The notes beneath the pieces are model-generated. The model did no database searches, was not told the origin of the DNA, and saw only the letters and a list, made by a program, of their open reading frames with translations. The position numbers and the translations under genes are program-made. A stretch of 44,507 nucleotides of DNA from Ophioceras dolichostomum (lineage: Eukaryota; Ascomycota; Sordariomycetes; Magnaporthales; Ophioceraceae), in NCBI GenBank assembly GCA_003049485.1, contig PYST01000317.1, positions 1-44,507 of the forward strand, read 5' to 3'. Below, piece after piece: positions 21,776 through 34,050 of the stretch (the first letter of the stretch is position 1; every line of letters begins with the position of its first letter).

Positions 21776-24131
21776 ATGGTGTCGCAGCCGGATCACCACC
21801 ACTCCAGCTCTCTGGCGCTGCGGGGGGCGGCGACCGTGGTGGGGATCAGCACCGGCGGGGGAGGCACGAACAGCGGCGGCGGTCGACACGACAAGTACGA
21901 CCGATACGACAGGCATCACCACAGCAGCAGCCACCACAACCACAGCGGCAGCTCCAGCAGACAACAACACCATGGCGGCGAGAGCAGCACCAGCGGCGCG
22001 AGGGCGTCCATGACGTCGCGGTCGCGACGGTACGGCCGGTCACACGCGGGCGGCAGCACTTTCGTGCCGCAGAACGAGTTCCCCATCTTCAGCCACTCTG
22101 GCGACGTCGAGATCGTGGTGCGCGTGCGGTCCGGCCACGAGAACCGCTACCTGCTGCACCGCCACACCCTGACCCGCTGCTCCGGCTTCTTCGAGGCCAG
22201 CACCAGCAACGAGTGGTCACGCGCCCAGAACGTGCCCGCCCTCCCGTCCCCCGGCGGCGCGACGCCTATCGCAGCATCATCGCCCGCCGCCACCACCGCA
22301 ACTGCCGGCCTGGTGGCTCAGGGGACCGAGCTGGCGCGCATTGGGGAGGACGTCGCCGTCATGGGTATGGGTCTGGGCCTGGGTCTGGGCACGGGGAGCG
22401 AGCTAGGAGGGTTAGGGGCTGCGAGTAGTACATCGTCGGCGGCCACCCCGACTGGTCCGGCGCCGCTGATGAAGAAGAGGTGGCGGTATGAACTAGACTG
22501 CGGGGCAGGGGACAACGACATACCAATGCTGGTGCAGAAGGAAGAGAGCAGCCCCTCATCGGGAATCGCCATCACCGGTAGCAACAGCAACAGCAACAGC
22601 AGTAACAGCAGAAGCAGCAACCACAACAACAACGCCGGGCCAGCGAACTCGCTATTCGGCGGCGGCGGGGCGTCTGCGCCCTCTTCCTCGTCGTCACGCG
22701 GCCACAGCTTCTTTCGCTCCGTCGCGAACCTGAGCCTGACACACCACCAGTACCATCCGACCAACCCCTTGCAACAGCAGCAGCTGCGACAACAACAACT
22801 CCCCCCGCGGACGCAGGAGGAGCAGGACCTGATGCGCGATTACGACAACCTCTTCCGCATCATGTACAACTACCCGCCGCTCCTGGACGGCGTCAACATC
22901 GCCGACGCGTACGTGCAGTGCAAGTCTCTCCTGGGGCTGGCGGACCTGTACGATGCTCTTCCTGTCGTTGGGCCGAGGGTCGATCACCATCTGCTGCAGT
23001 TCCGTAAGTCATACATACACTTTCTCCGTCTAGTCTAGTAGACTCCCTCCCTCCCCTCCCCCCGCTTGGATAGGTAGTTTCCCGCATCCAACAATAAGTA
23101 TAAGTGGCACATGCAAACAAGATAGTAGTACAGTGTAACATAGACACTAACACCAGAATATCCCAGAATCCCGCCTGTGGCGCCAAATCGCCAAATACCC
23201 CATCTCCTACCTCCGCCTCGGCTACCTGGCGCGCAGCCGCATCATCTTCCAGGAGGCGCTCATCCACGTCGTGGGCCAGTGGCCGGCCGGCGAGCGGTCC
23301 CTGCGCGCGGCCCTGCCGCCGGCGGTCATGGACCTGATCGAGGACAAGGTAGACGAGCTCGAGGAGGAGGTCTCGCGCGTCGAGTCCCGCCTGTTCCGCC
23401 TCAACCTCACCACCCGCGCCGGCGACCGCGTGACGCCCCACACCGCGTACCTCGACTGGCTGGCTGTCAGCCTGTTCAGACAGTGGCTGGCTGATAATAC
23501 CGCGCCTGCTCCTCCGCCTGCGTCTGCGACGGCCATGGCGGCTGCTGCTACTACTCCTGCTCCGCTTGCGATACCCGACCGACATCGTGGTGGTGCTGGA
23601 GGAGGGTCGTCTAGACGCACTGGTGGTTCCTCGAACAACAGCGCAAACACCTCCCGACAGGTGACCATCCGCACGCCACAGCCAGGACCGCAGGCGTCCG
23701 TGGCGCCCGCCCCGCCGCTGGCCTCGCTGGGACGCACGTACCGCACGCTGGGCGCGGCCTCGCCGGGCGCGTACCTGGGGCACGACGAGTGCAAGCGGTT
23801 CCTCAAGCTGAGCGGCGAGCTGTACAGCCGCGACAACCTGAGGCGGTTCGAGCGGAGGGTCGACGAGCTGAAGGCTGTTGCGCGGGAGGTGGTGAGGCCG
23901 CTGATGGGGAGCGGGCTGGAGCTTGATGGGGGTGCGTCTAACGCTTCTTCTGGGATGTTGGATGGGAGAGGGGGGAATATCTCGAGTTCGAGTAGCGGGA
24001 CGGAGTCGAGCTCGTCGGCTGAAAGAGGGGGTGGGAAGGGAGGCGGTGGTGGGTTTGATGGGGGAGGGGTGGCGTATTTTACGTGCACGAGGGTTGGGGA
24101 GAGGGATTTGCCGTGGGCGGTTGATGATTGA
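21776..24131 (+). CDS. BTB/POZ-domain protein with low-complexity insertions
   Basis: Exons 21776-23003 and 23167-24131, joined over a 163-nt intron (GTAAGT to ATCCCAG, phase 1), give 730 residues. The first in-frame ATG is 21776. After a His/Ser/Gly-rich N-terminus, residues about 107-147 (SGDVEIVVRVRSG, YLLHRHTLTRCSGFFEAS) match the first half of a BTB fold. Its continuation, IPMLVQKEE, comes after a long A/G/T-rich insertion, and DYDNLFRIMYNYPPLLDG and IADAYVQCKSLLGLADLYDA follow an SNSN/NNN and Q-rich stretch. Exon 2 is helical (YPISYLRLGYLARSRIIFQE), with an acidic coiled segment DKVDELEEEVSRVESRLFRL and a Gly-rich tail. Fungal BTB proteins of this kind are common but mostly uncharacterised; a link to Cul3 ligases is family knowledge, not shown here. 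Confidence 0.8.
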
Positions 24132-24909
24132 TGATGATTGATGATTATTATGAGACGGATGAGATGGGGTGAGATGGGACGCGATACTATACGGTGAGGA
24201 GCTTTATGTCCCTATCCTTTGTTTTCTGCGTCGGCAACTTCAGGATCTGGCATCTTGACTCGTTTTGTTTTTTGACCCCTCCCTTTTTTTTTTCTGTTGC
24301 TCATATACGAATGTCCTTCACTTTTACCCCCGGAGAAGGAGAGAGCGAAAGAGAGACGACGGAAACCTATCGCAGGATCCCCTGGATGAGCTGTGCTAGA
24401 TGGACTAATTGGGTCGGTGGTGTGGCATCTTTCTGTTGCAGGCAAGCAAGCTGGTGGATGGTCCGTCTTCCTTCTTCTCAAGCTCTTTTTTTTTCTCTAC
24501 CTCTCATGATATACGAACACAAACACATACCGATCACAGGCATGTCAACTAGCGCATTTGGATTTGTCTCTTTCTTTTGTTCACACGTATTTGCTGCATC
24601 TTTCCAGTCTCATATCTCGCAGGATACCCGTCAATTAGCCCAACCAGAAAAGCTACCATCTAAATAAATACCCATCTATCCCTTGCTCGTGTCTCGTCTG
24701 TACTAAGTACCTAGGTAGTCAATGGTAGGTAGGTATCGTGGCTGTAACCTGACATCCAAAGACGTGCAGCCTGTCCTGTCTTCTTTCATAACTTCGTGAT
24801 CCAACAGCATGCTAGGAAAGAAAAGAAGACACCTAAGCAAGACAGCGAGATCCCCTAATCGGTATCCAACAATAAAAAAAAAACTCAATCTAACAAAACC
24901 CATCAGCCA
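24132..24909. other. convergent 3' intergenic region
   Basis: The space between the stop codons of the BTB gene (plus) and DCL2 (minus). It holds both 3' UTRs. T-runs occur near 24283 and 24487 and an A-run near 24873. No gene seen. Confidence 0.5.
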
Positions 24910-27900
24910 TCAGCCATCAGCCATCGCCACATCCTTAGCCTCGTCTTCATCATCGTCCTCATCCAACGCAACCCACACTCCCCCATTCTCCTCATGCCTC
25001 CTCACCGCCTCCTGCGCAGCCCTCGTCCTCGCCTCCTCCCTCGTAACCCCATCCACAACCCTCGCGACGCACTTCTCCCCGACCTTCACACTACACCCAA
25101 ACATCACCTCCCTTCCCTCCTCGCCTTCTTCCCCTCCCTCCTGACCTTGCACCACCACCCCCCCAGACAACACCCCGGGCACCCCAGGAACCCCCGGACC
25201 AGGTGTGTTCGGGTTCGGCACCGGAATCTCCTCAACAACATAGACAACCCTCTCCCGATCCGCCAACCTCCCCACCTCCTCCTTCGGATGCAGGATCCTC
25301 ACCCCGTCCCGCAGCGCCCTCCCCAGCAAGCCCATCAGCCCGCTCCGCTCCAGCACGGCCTCGCACGCCTCCATCGAGCCCGAGTCGACCCACACGGCGC
25401 CTACCAGCGCCTCGAAGAGGTCCGAGTAGAACTTGTGGGCGCGCAGGCGCGCGAGCAGGTCCCAGGGGTAGCGCTCCCCTGTCTCCAGGGCGGCCCGGAT
25501 GGAACTGCGGAGACGGGCGTGGCGCGCTGAGGTCTGGGTCTGCTCGTGTGCCATTTCGGGGGAGGAGAAGCGCATGAAGGACCAGAGGGGGGCTGAGAAT
25601 GTGGAGGGGGTTAGTTTGGGGCTTTCTGGTTCGTCGGAGGTGGTTGAGGAGGAGGAGGAGGAGGAGGGGGGTTCGTCTTCTTCTTCGCCGTCCGTTCCGT
25701 CACCTTCTTCATCATCTCCCTCTTTCTCTTCCTCCCCTTGATCGGCGTCAGTCTTCGCCTTCTCCTCCACATCCACATCCAACTTCCTCTTTTTCCCTCT
25801 ACCTCCTCCCATCTTCCCACGTCGTCGGCCAGCAGCACCAGCAGACGCGGCACTTGCTTTTTTGGTAGGACGAACGATATCGTACTGCGTGCAGTCCACC
25901 TTCCATTCCATGCTCAGGAACGCGAGGAAATCCCCGTTCACGAACGCCGTCCTCAGCAGATGCATGTCAAAGTGCGCCAATTGTCCTCCTACTCCTTTTC
26001 CTCCGTACACGTCGCGGCGGTCGTAGTGGAACAGCTTCATGACCACGATGTTGTCCAGGATGCTGTCGCCCAGGAACTCGAGCCGCTCTAGACAAGCAGT
26101 AGAGGCAGTGGCAGAAGAAGAAGAAGCTGTGCTAGGCACCGACGCGTTGTAGGAGGAGTGCGTCGTCGCCTCGATGAGGAGAGCTTTGCGCTTGAATGTG
26201 TAGCCTAGGAGCTCTTCGAGGGGCTTGAGCGTGGAGGGGAGGGGGATGTCGGGCGGGGAGGCGCGGTAGAGGATTGTGCGCCCGCCTTCTAGGTCCAGGT
26301 CGCTGTTGTGTTTATCTTTGCTCTTGTTGTCGTCGGCGACGGCACCAGTCATCTTGGGGGCTGTGATTGTTGTGCTTTGGCTGCCGGTGGTTGCGATGGC
26401 GGTGGTGGTGGAGGTGGGTGGTTTGCTGGAGGTGGCACGGGCACGAGGGGAGGTTTCAGGGGCAGCAGGCACGACACGAGGCCACTCGACGTCGGGCAGA
26501 AACAGAGCGATGCACCTCAGCGCCTTGGTCATGCCTCCGTCGACGAGGGCGACGCCGATGAGGGCCTCGACCACGTCGGCGAGGGTCTTGGTGGACAGCG
26601 CGCGGCGTGCCGGCGTTGTTAATGACGTCGTCGTCGTCGGAGTCGTACCCCCACCACCACCGGCGCCGCCGCCGCTGCTGCTCTTGTTGTTGTGTTCGTC
26701 TTCTGGGGAGGACGAGGACGACAACGACGTCAGCATGTGCCTCCACTGCCTCTGAGACTGCTGCCGCGTCAGGATGAACCCATCCAATCCGAAGTCGACG
26801 GCCGCCCTGCAGAGCCGGCCGTTTGATATGATGCGGTCCTTGATCAGGGAGAGGTAGCCCTCGGGATACAACAGGTCTTTCCAACAGAGGTAGTAGAGAA
26901 AAGAAAAGAAAAATAGGAAAAAAGAGGCGGACGTTAGCTATCTATATACGGTGAGGCCGCGGTAGTCGAGATTCGTCGGAGAAGAGATATAAGGACGGAG
27001 AAGAGGAAGGAGGAGGGAAGAGCCGGCCAATCGGATGAAAAGCAGCAAGGAAGAAGACGCGACGACGAGAAGGTTGGTTCACTTACTATTCGCAGCGCAC
27101 GTCACACTGGCGCACAGCTTCAACACCGAGTCGCCCAAAAACTCTATGCGCTCGTAGTCGGTCGTCTCCTGCGCGCTGGGCGAGCTGATGGCCATGACCA
27201 CAAGCGACAAATCCGTGATGCCCAGCGTGCCCAGGCCGGTCGACCGCAGCAGCTCCGACGCCACGAGGTAGTTACCCACGAGGTGCGTGATGGACGGGAT
27301 CAGCATGGCGAACTCGCCCAGCCGGATGGGGATGGAGTCCACTCTGCAGCCCGGGGCGGGGATCACCGCCGGGTAGGGTCTCTTTTTTTTGTCGTCGCTG
27401 TCGCTGCCGCTTTGCTGTTGTTGCTGTTGCGTGGATGCCGTCCCCGCTGCAGCACTGCGAGTGCCAGCTTTAGGTTGGTTCAGCCTGAAGAAACCGCACT
27501 GCTTGGGCCACTTCCGCACGACCACGTACGGCACGTCCTCCGGCGACTCGTCGAAGCCCCTGTAGTTGGACTGCACCAGCTCCGGGGCCGGTTTGCTTGG
27601 GAGCAGTCCCTGTAGGATGTAGGGCCCGTTGAACGGGTCTCTGACCGGCGTCTGGTCGTCGTCGTAGATCACGTCCAGCGAGAACGGGATGCTCGCGATG
27701 TCGCTCGCACTGAGGCTACTTCTGTGAGGTTCGACGAAGAGGAGGGGCTGGTTCTGCGAGGGGACCTGGAAGCGGTGGGCGAAGACCATGTCCATGAGCG
27801 CTTTCGTGTGCTGCAGCCCGGTTTTATGGGCGGCCCTGTCGTCTCTGTCACGAACGGTCGGGACCGCGTCGTCGAAGGAGATGGTCCAGGGCTCGGTTGA

Positions 27901-30884
27901 GGACTGGGCGTAGAAAATGGGCGTCGGCTTGATGTCTGGGAACGGGACGGGCAGCAGCGCGTTCACTTCGCATTTGCTCTTGCCGTTCTCATCCGTCACC
28001 CGGATGCACCGGCGGTGAACAACTCCACCTCTATGTGTGGCTGTCGAGGACGACGAAGACGATGACGGTGAGGATGACGATGCGGACGCTGATCCCCACG
28101 CTTTGGTGACGTCCACCCAGGGGTTGAGCTGGCCCGTGGCGTCCGCATACGAAGCTCGGCCTTCGACCTCGCGCGTTTCCCAGCCCAGATTCCTTATCGG
28201 GAGCAGGTTTTCGTTGAGCAGGCCGGCCTCGTACAGATTCTTGTACGCCTGGAAAGCTGCGTCCTTAAACGCGTTGGCTTCCGACGACCAGGCGAGGCTG
28301 CTTTCGACCCTGCGCAGCTGGTGCGGGAGCGTATTGGGCAGCACGACGGTCGCCCGCATGCCCAGGGCTCCCGGCCGGCTGATATACTCCGGCGACGGGT
28401 TGGCGAACTTCCTAGGGCAAACCGCGTGGCAGAAGTGGTCGAGGTGGGCCTTGGCGTCGTTGGCGGTGATGCGAGCGTCTGTGGTTTTAGCACACAGAGG
28501 CTGCATGCTTGGATGGAGCATAAGCTCCTCCTCTGGAGAGTCCTCGAGTTCTCGGATATCGGCCAGTTCCCGCATGTTGGCCTCGTATCGGACCTTCATC
28601 TCTGCCTCGAGGGTGGTCCATTCCCTCACCTTGTCGCGGTAGCTCTTCTCCTCCTCGTCGCTGTCAACCAGCAGGCAGAGCTGCGACTGGCGCATCCGGG
28701 CTCGTCCCCGACGCTGGATAAACGACTTCAGGTTGTTCGGGATGTCGAAGCAGACGACGAGGTTGCACGCGGGTACGTCGATGCCCTCCTCAAGCACGCT
28801 CGTGGCCACCAGGAGGTTGATCTTGCCGGAACGGAATTTCTCCAGTGAGGTGAGATTCTCGGCACCGCTGGAGCGGCTGCTGAGTTCGAAGAACTTGTCC
28901 CGCTTGTTCAGGACCTTCGAAGTGCCAACCATGCAGCCAACGTTGTATCGCTTGTTGAGTGAGGGTGTCGCGGACAGCACTTGCGCGAGGACGGCAGCCA
29001 TCACCCTCTCCTTGACGAAGATGATACCAACGGTGTCTCCCTGCTGTCTCTCGAGGACTCGGACTAAAGTCCGCAGTTGGGACGAGCTCGTCTGGCTGGT
29101 GGGATGCGGTGACGCTGGCGGCTGAGCCACGTCCCGGAGAGCCTGGCTAAGGAGCGATGTCTCGTCGTCAAACCATCCTCCTATGGGTTCGCTTGAGGAA
29201 ATCCTGCGGGTGACCTCGTAGATGTAGAGGTCTACTGCCCAAGCTCCAAGGACGCGAGAAACCATGCCGCTTTTCCGGCAGAACCCCAGCGCCTGCTTCT
29301 GGATTCCCTTTTTGAGCTTCCGCAGTATGGCGTCCTCTTCCTCGGAGCAATCGTGCTCGAGTAGACGCAGCTGGGCGTGTAGCCGCTTCATATTGTCGGT
29401 ATGGTCGAAGCGACCCACTGTGTCGTAGCCTGAGAACTCCTCAGTAAGCATGACTGGTTGCTCGACCTGGGCTAGCAGCTCGTCGCGGTGCACCGACGGA
29501 CTGCAGCAGACTGCGTCCAGTGTCTGCTCCAGGGCGTCCAGACCTTGGATCCTCGACACCACTGGACTGGCGGTCAGACCCAAAATGTGGGGCCGGTCTT
29601 CGGCTGGTATCTTCTTGTAGAACTCTGACATGACTCTCCGCCCAGGGTGGTTTCCGGTACAGTTATGGGCTGTGCAATATAGGCACCTTCCTGTTAGTAT
29701 CGCGACAACAGCGGAATTTCGTTTCAGGGGCTTCTGGTGCTGCTAGAGATGAGGGAATATGGAAGGAATAATTTTTTGCTTCTGTTTTCCGCTCCGGACG
29801 GGATTCGAACCCTCAACCTTTGGAGTGCTTTGTTCTTTTGCACAAAGGCAGCTAACCGGGCTCATAACCAGTTGAACCACAAAAGTACAGGGACCTGTTC
29901 CTGTGATCAAAGGTACAAGGGTCTTTAAAGCCAGTGCAACAAAGAGACGAAGGTGGGAGGCACTCACCTTCGTCGAACACAATTAGGGAAATACTTCCCA
30001 TGGTCACGAAGGCATGGCTCAGGGCGTCCAAGAGAATCTGATAAGGACACACGACGACCCGCACATTTTTCAGGGCGAGATCCCAGGTTTGTTGGTTGGA
30101 CCAAGACTGGACGTCATCTTCGCCAACCATGAGCCTCGAGTTTACGGCAGGGAGTTGCTCTCGAAGGACACGGTGCTGCTGCTCGCAGAGCGAAACCGTG
30201 GGCGCTAGGAACCAGACTCTCTATGTGAAGGCAGCAGTTCAGGGGTCAGGGGTCAGCATCATCGTGACACGTTGCCTCAGCACCCTCCCTACTTTTGTAA
30301 TGTGGTCCGAAGTAAACAAAAAGAATCAGAAATACATACCGTATCAGATGGAGTTCGATCGAGCTCAACCTGGATGCGGCGAACGGCACTGTTCAGGGGT
30401 CAGCCGACTGTATGTTCAAGTCTAGTAACTAGGGTCGGGGGAATGAAGCGCTTACACGAGAGTCTTGCCGCTTCCAGTTTCCATCTGAACAACCACACAG
30501 AACGATTAGCCTTCCTAGATCTCTTTCTATAGCATAAGAGGTAATGGTTTTGTTCCCCTTTCGTTTGCTTACCGCGACAATGATGTTTCGCTTCAGGCTC
30601 TCCTCGAGCATCTCCTGCTGATAGGCGCGAGCAGCCATCTTTCCGCCAGCCTCGTCGGGCTCCCGTGAGACAGCAGCTGTGCCGCCTTTCTCAAGAGGAT
30701 CTGTGAGGGAAGCGCCGCCATCGCTCTCACTATATCTGCGACGGTGAAGGCCGGCCGCGTCGAGACCTGCGTCAGACGCAGTCCCTTCGTCGTCGTCGGG
30801 CAGCACCGCGTCGCCGTCGTTGCGAACGACGTCCTCCTCACCGGAAGACTCATCACCGTCGAAGGAGTAGTAGTACGACGCCAT
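24910..30884 (-). CDS. dcl2: Dicer-like protein 2 (RNA-silencing ribonuclease III)
   Basis: Cleaves double-stranded RNA into small interfering RNAs; in fungi DCL2 is the main antiviral and transgene-silencing Dicer. Six exons: 30884-30573, 30484-30456, 30388-30340, 30220-29968, 29669-27087 and 26876-24910; every join keeps frame, giving 1,730 residues. Helicase Walker A METGSGKT (105-112) lies on a 29-nt exon, and DEAH (213-216) spans intron 4. Helicase C has EEGIDVPACN and QRRGRARM (about 534-540). A Dicer-dimerisation-like region follows (AKAHLDHFCHAVC). RNase IIIa has ERIEFLGDS (about 1050) and DVVEALIG (about 1176), split by intron 5; RNase IIIb has ERLEFLGDS (about 1340) and DLFEALVG (about 1561). 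All four acidic catalytic motifs are intact. The tail looks like a weak double-stranded RNA-binding fold. RNase IIIb carries an acidic low-complexity insertion (about 1412-1495). The start is the first in-frame ATG. Activity looks intact by motif. Confidence 0.93.
29791..29886 (-). pseudogene. tRNA-like sequence inside DCL2 intron 4
   Basis: On the minus strand, 29879-29868 is a perfect A-box (TGGTTCAACTGG) and 29811-29801 a perfect B-box (GGTTCGAATCC), 68 nt apart. A D-arm can pair (GGTTC with GAGCC), and a strong hairpin lies between the boxes (CCTTTG with CAAAGG). The 3' end reads CCGGAGC like an acceptor strand, but the expected 5' partner is ACTTTTG and does not pair, and I could not find a valid anticodon stem. 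I read it as a degenerate or chimeric tRNA, or the head of a tRNA-derived SINE, not a working tRNA. It lies in the largest DCL2 intron (298 nt). Confidence 0.55.
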
Positions 30885-32076
30885 CTGAGCTCGACAATCT
30901 TTGTCCGGATCAGGAAGCTCGAGTAGGACCGGCAGCCCTGTCTGGGTCGGACATAGAATCGCGTGCGGCTCCAAAGTGCACACCCACTCTGGTGCAGGGT
31001 GGGGTCTGAACCCCTGTTGGAGGTAGTAGGCAGATAGGGGAGTGACGCGTCCGGGGTATTATAGACGTGAGAAGACGCAGGAGAGACTTGATATAGAGGA
31101 TATGTCCGTCTTTGCAGTGGTGGTGTAATATTGGCTGGCCGCGGGTACGACCGGACGACACCTCGGGGTACTTTTCGTAGGAGGTTGTCACAGAGCCAAG
31201 TGCAGATGGTCTGGTAGGATATGTTGTTTGTATGGGAACTTAGGGATGAAGAACAAGGCCATCCAAAGACGAGCTGCACTTAGACCGACTGGCATAGAAT
31301 GGAAAGAAGCCAGGGAGCAAGCGCGCAACAACGGCACACAAAGCAGTCAAGGAAGTGCTCCATCAGGCGGATGACTTGAAAGAGCGAGAGACTGGCAAAG
31401 AGACGTTTGGACTGCGTGGTTATGAGCCCTTAAATTGAAGCTTCCAACGTCGTTTGCTCACAAACGAAAAATGGAAGAGGGAGGCCCTCCGCCGTCTGTC
31501 ATCTTCGATTCGACCACTGAGGTTCGCCCACCTGTTTCCCGTGGAGTGTTGGTCTGATGCGGGAGGCCTTCCTGCACAGCAACAGCAAACGGTGACACCG
31601 TTAGACAGACACCCTTGCTCGGTGCCTCGTTGCAGCTTTGCAGCCTTCACTTTTCCATAAAAAATTGAGAAGAAAGAGGAACAAGACAGTTCGCAGTTTC
31701 GCTTTCTCGAACTTCGGAGGCCTTATCGATAAGCAGAACATCCCACCGCACTCTCCTCTCTCTCTTCCACATTCACTCTTGGCGGAAGGGGACCTCATAT
31801 GCAGGCCCGAGAGGAGAGATCCAATCGAGAAGGCGACGATCTCAGTCGCAAGCTCAGTCGTAAGCTGTGCCAACCTAGAAAGCTCTCCCCCACTCAGTGC
31901 ACCCCTCATCCCGAGCAAGCAAGCAACCCCGCGCCAAACACAGAGCCTCCAATTCTTCTCCTCTTCTCTCTTCTCTGTGTTTCGGCATCCTTTCCCGCGA
32001 TCGCAAGGGAAAGCGAGCCGGGAATTCGCACAAAAACGAGGCGGTGAGGAGGGGTAGCTGTAGAACGGAAAGAAAG
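30885..32076. promoter_or_regulatory. divergent promoter region, DCL2 and RCC1-repeat gene
   Basis: About 1.2 kb shared upstream DNA between the divergent starts at 30884 and 32077. An in-frame extension upstream of the DCL2 ATG is open to 30983 but lacks an ATG. The part near 31680-32040 is rich in C/T and looks like a 5' leader. I cannot assign specific sites. Confidence 0.4.
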
Positions 32077-33686
32077 ATGGAAGAGGAGCTCTACGCGTCA
32101 GGCTTCAATGCCTGGAACCAACTCAACTTCCGATGTGGAAATCCGGATGAGAGCGAGCAGCAACGGCACCAGATGCAGCAGCCCGCCGACTTACACGTCT
32201 TCACTTGCGTGGGCCTGAGGGATGACAGCATCGACGGCGTAAAGTCGTTCCATTCTTACACATCCGGTACTGATGACTATCACCTACTTGCCTACTACCA
32301 CCACCTACCAACTGTTGCCCTATTTGGGTATCACATACATGATGAAACTCTTTTCGCTATCTGCAGAAAGCAAAACGGTCCTTGCTGACCATTAGAGCCT
32401 CTCTGTTCTGTACACCCCTATCAGTCAGGACTAGCAATGGCATCAAAACGGCCGGCGTGGTCCCTGTCGAGCATGAGGCTTTTCGTGAACGCTACGGCTA
32501 TGACGGCTTCGTTGAAGCAGCCAATGGCGTTGTCGTAGGTCCGTAGATACCAAGATGGACATGCTCTGCCCTTGGCGTATCGCTCTCCATACCTCCACCA
32601 ATCTTCAACCACTCAAGGCAGGCAGGTTGAGAGTTGAGAGGAGGAGGAGGAGAACCAGACCAACAAGGCTTACAAATGTTATCATCATGAACCAAAACTC
32701 CACGATCTACCTACAATCTACTGGCACATAGTTCGCATCAACGCCAGAACCATCAACCAGTACGCCTCCGCGACCGAGGCAGTCGCGGAGACGACGAACG
32801 CAGCGGCCCACGAATTCCCCAGCGATCTAGTGCAGATCGTGGCGTACGACGCCGGCTTCGCGGCCCTCCTCTCGGACGACGGAGGGGTGTGGACCTGGGG
32901 GGACGACAGATATCCCGCGTGTCTGGCGCGGGAGGTGACGTCCGACTCTTCTTCTGCTACGGCGGCAAGGTATTGCTTGCTCTCCGCCTCCATATTCCTT
33001 ATATCCATCATCTATCCATATGCATCCGGACAGAGCTCCGCGTCGCACGGCACTGCCAACCCTACCTTACCTACCAAACTTGCCTACGTCTACTCCCCAT
33101 CTACGTAACTGACTTGCAGCACTAACCCACCCCTAGTATACCCGGCCGGGTCCTCGACCTAGACGACCTCCCAACAGGCAATATCACTAAGCTCGCAGCA
33201 GGGGGCTACATCCTCGCGGCCCTGACGCGCGGGAGGGATCTGTACGTCTGGGGAGGCCATCCCGGGCGCAAGGCCCTGATAGAAGGTATCGGCTCCGGTC
33301 CAGTGCCAGTGGTGGTGTCGGCGGATGGCAGCGATGCCGACGCCGATGCCGATGTAGACATCGTCGACCTGGGCGTCGGGGAGTCGCACCTGATCGTCCT
33401 CACGCACCGGGCCGAGGCGTTCGTGATAGGCGATAGCAACAGCAACGGACAGCTTGGGCTAGGCGATAGCGTTTCCGATGGCGGGACGATGGCGTGTGCT
33501 CCTGCTCCTGCTCCGTCAGATAGTGAGGGAAAGGCGATTTGGCGCAAAGTTGTCATACAAGAACGCGGCCTGCCTCGCGAGGCGAAGGGAAAGGAGGCAG
33601 TGTCGAGGGAGGGTACTCGGGAGGTCGTCGGAGTGGCGGCAGGGCCGAGGACCTCGTTTGTCATAACACGCAGGAAAGCAACATAA
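32077..33686 (+). CDS. RCC1-repeat (beta-propeller) protein
   Basis: Proposed exons 32077-32266, 32425-32538, 32732-32969 and 33137-33686 keep frame and give 363 residues. RCC1-type blade motifs recur: YASGFNAWNQLNF at the start, GGVWTWGDDRYPA, LYVWGGHPGRK and IGDSNSNGQLGLGD near the end. Such propellers bind proteins or chromatin; some family members are exchange factors for Ran, but this short, divergent version need not be. It lacks the full set of seven canonical blades, and no other domain is present. Introns 1 and 2 use weak donors (GTACTG, GTCCGT), so those two junctions are the least certain; intron 3 (GTATTG to CCCTAG) is better supported by the reading frame. It is convergent with proteasome alpha 2, with stops 364 bp apart. 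Confidence 0.72.
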
Positions 33687-34050
33687 CGAAATCCCGTGAG
33701 AGAAAGAATCAGAAGCAAGTGATAGAATAGCCAAGTCATGAGAGAAAGAGAGATAAAAAGAATCATTTTTAGGTCGGTCGGGTCGGCGAAGCGTTTGTTC
33801 TGTTGCCCCACCACACGACCTTCCCTCCCTCCACATATTCTTCTCGCTTCTTTCTCCCGAAGTCCCGGACGCCCTTCTATGATGGCCGTTCTATTATACA
33901 GGTTCCGTCGTCCGTTGTGCCCATCCATTCCAATCCGATTGGAAGATCAGGAGAGACTCTCCACTCTCTCTCAGTGTTTCGTTTGCTTCCGAAGAGCTGG
34001 GCTGCGCGCAACGCTGTAAGGGGTAGATGTGGACCCGGAATATCAAATGA

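Noticed and set aside
22318..22764. Minus-strand frame with poly-Leu opposite the BTB gene
   Set aside because: Antisense of the poly-Ser/Asn repeat in the BTB protein, composition artefact.
29737..29928. Plus-strand open frame of 63 codons opposite DCL2 intron 4
   Set aside because: It is the antisense reading of the tRNA-like sequence; such peptides are well-known false predictions.
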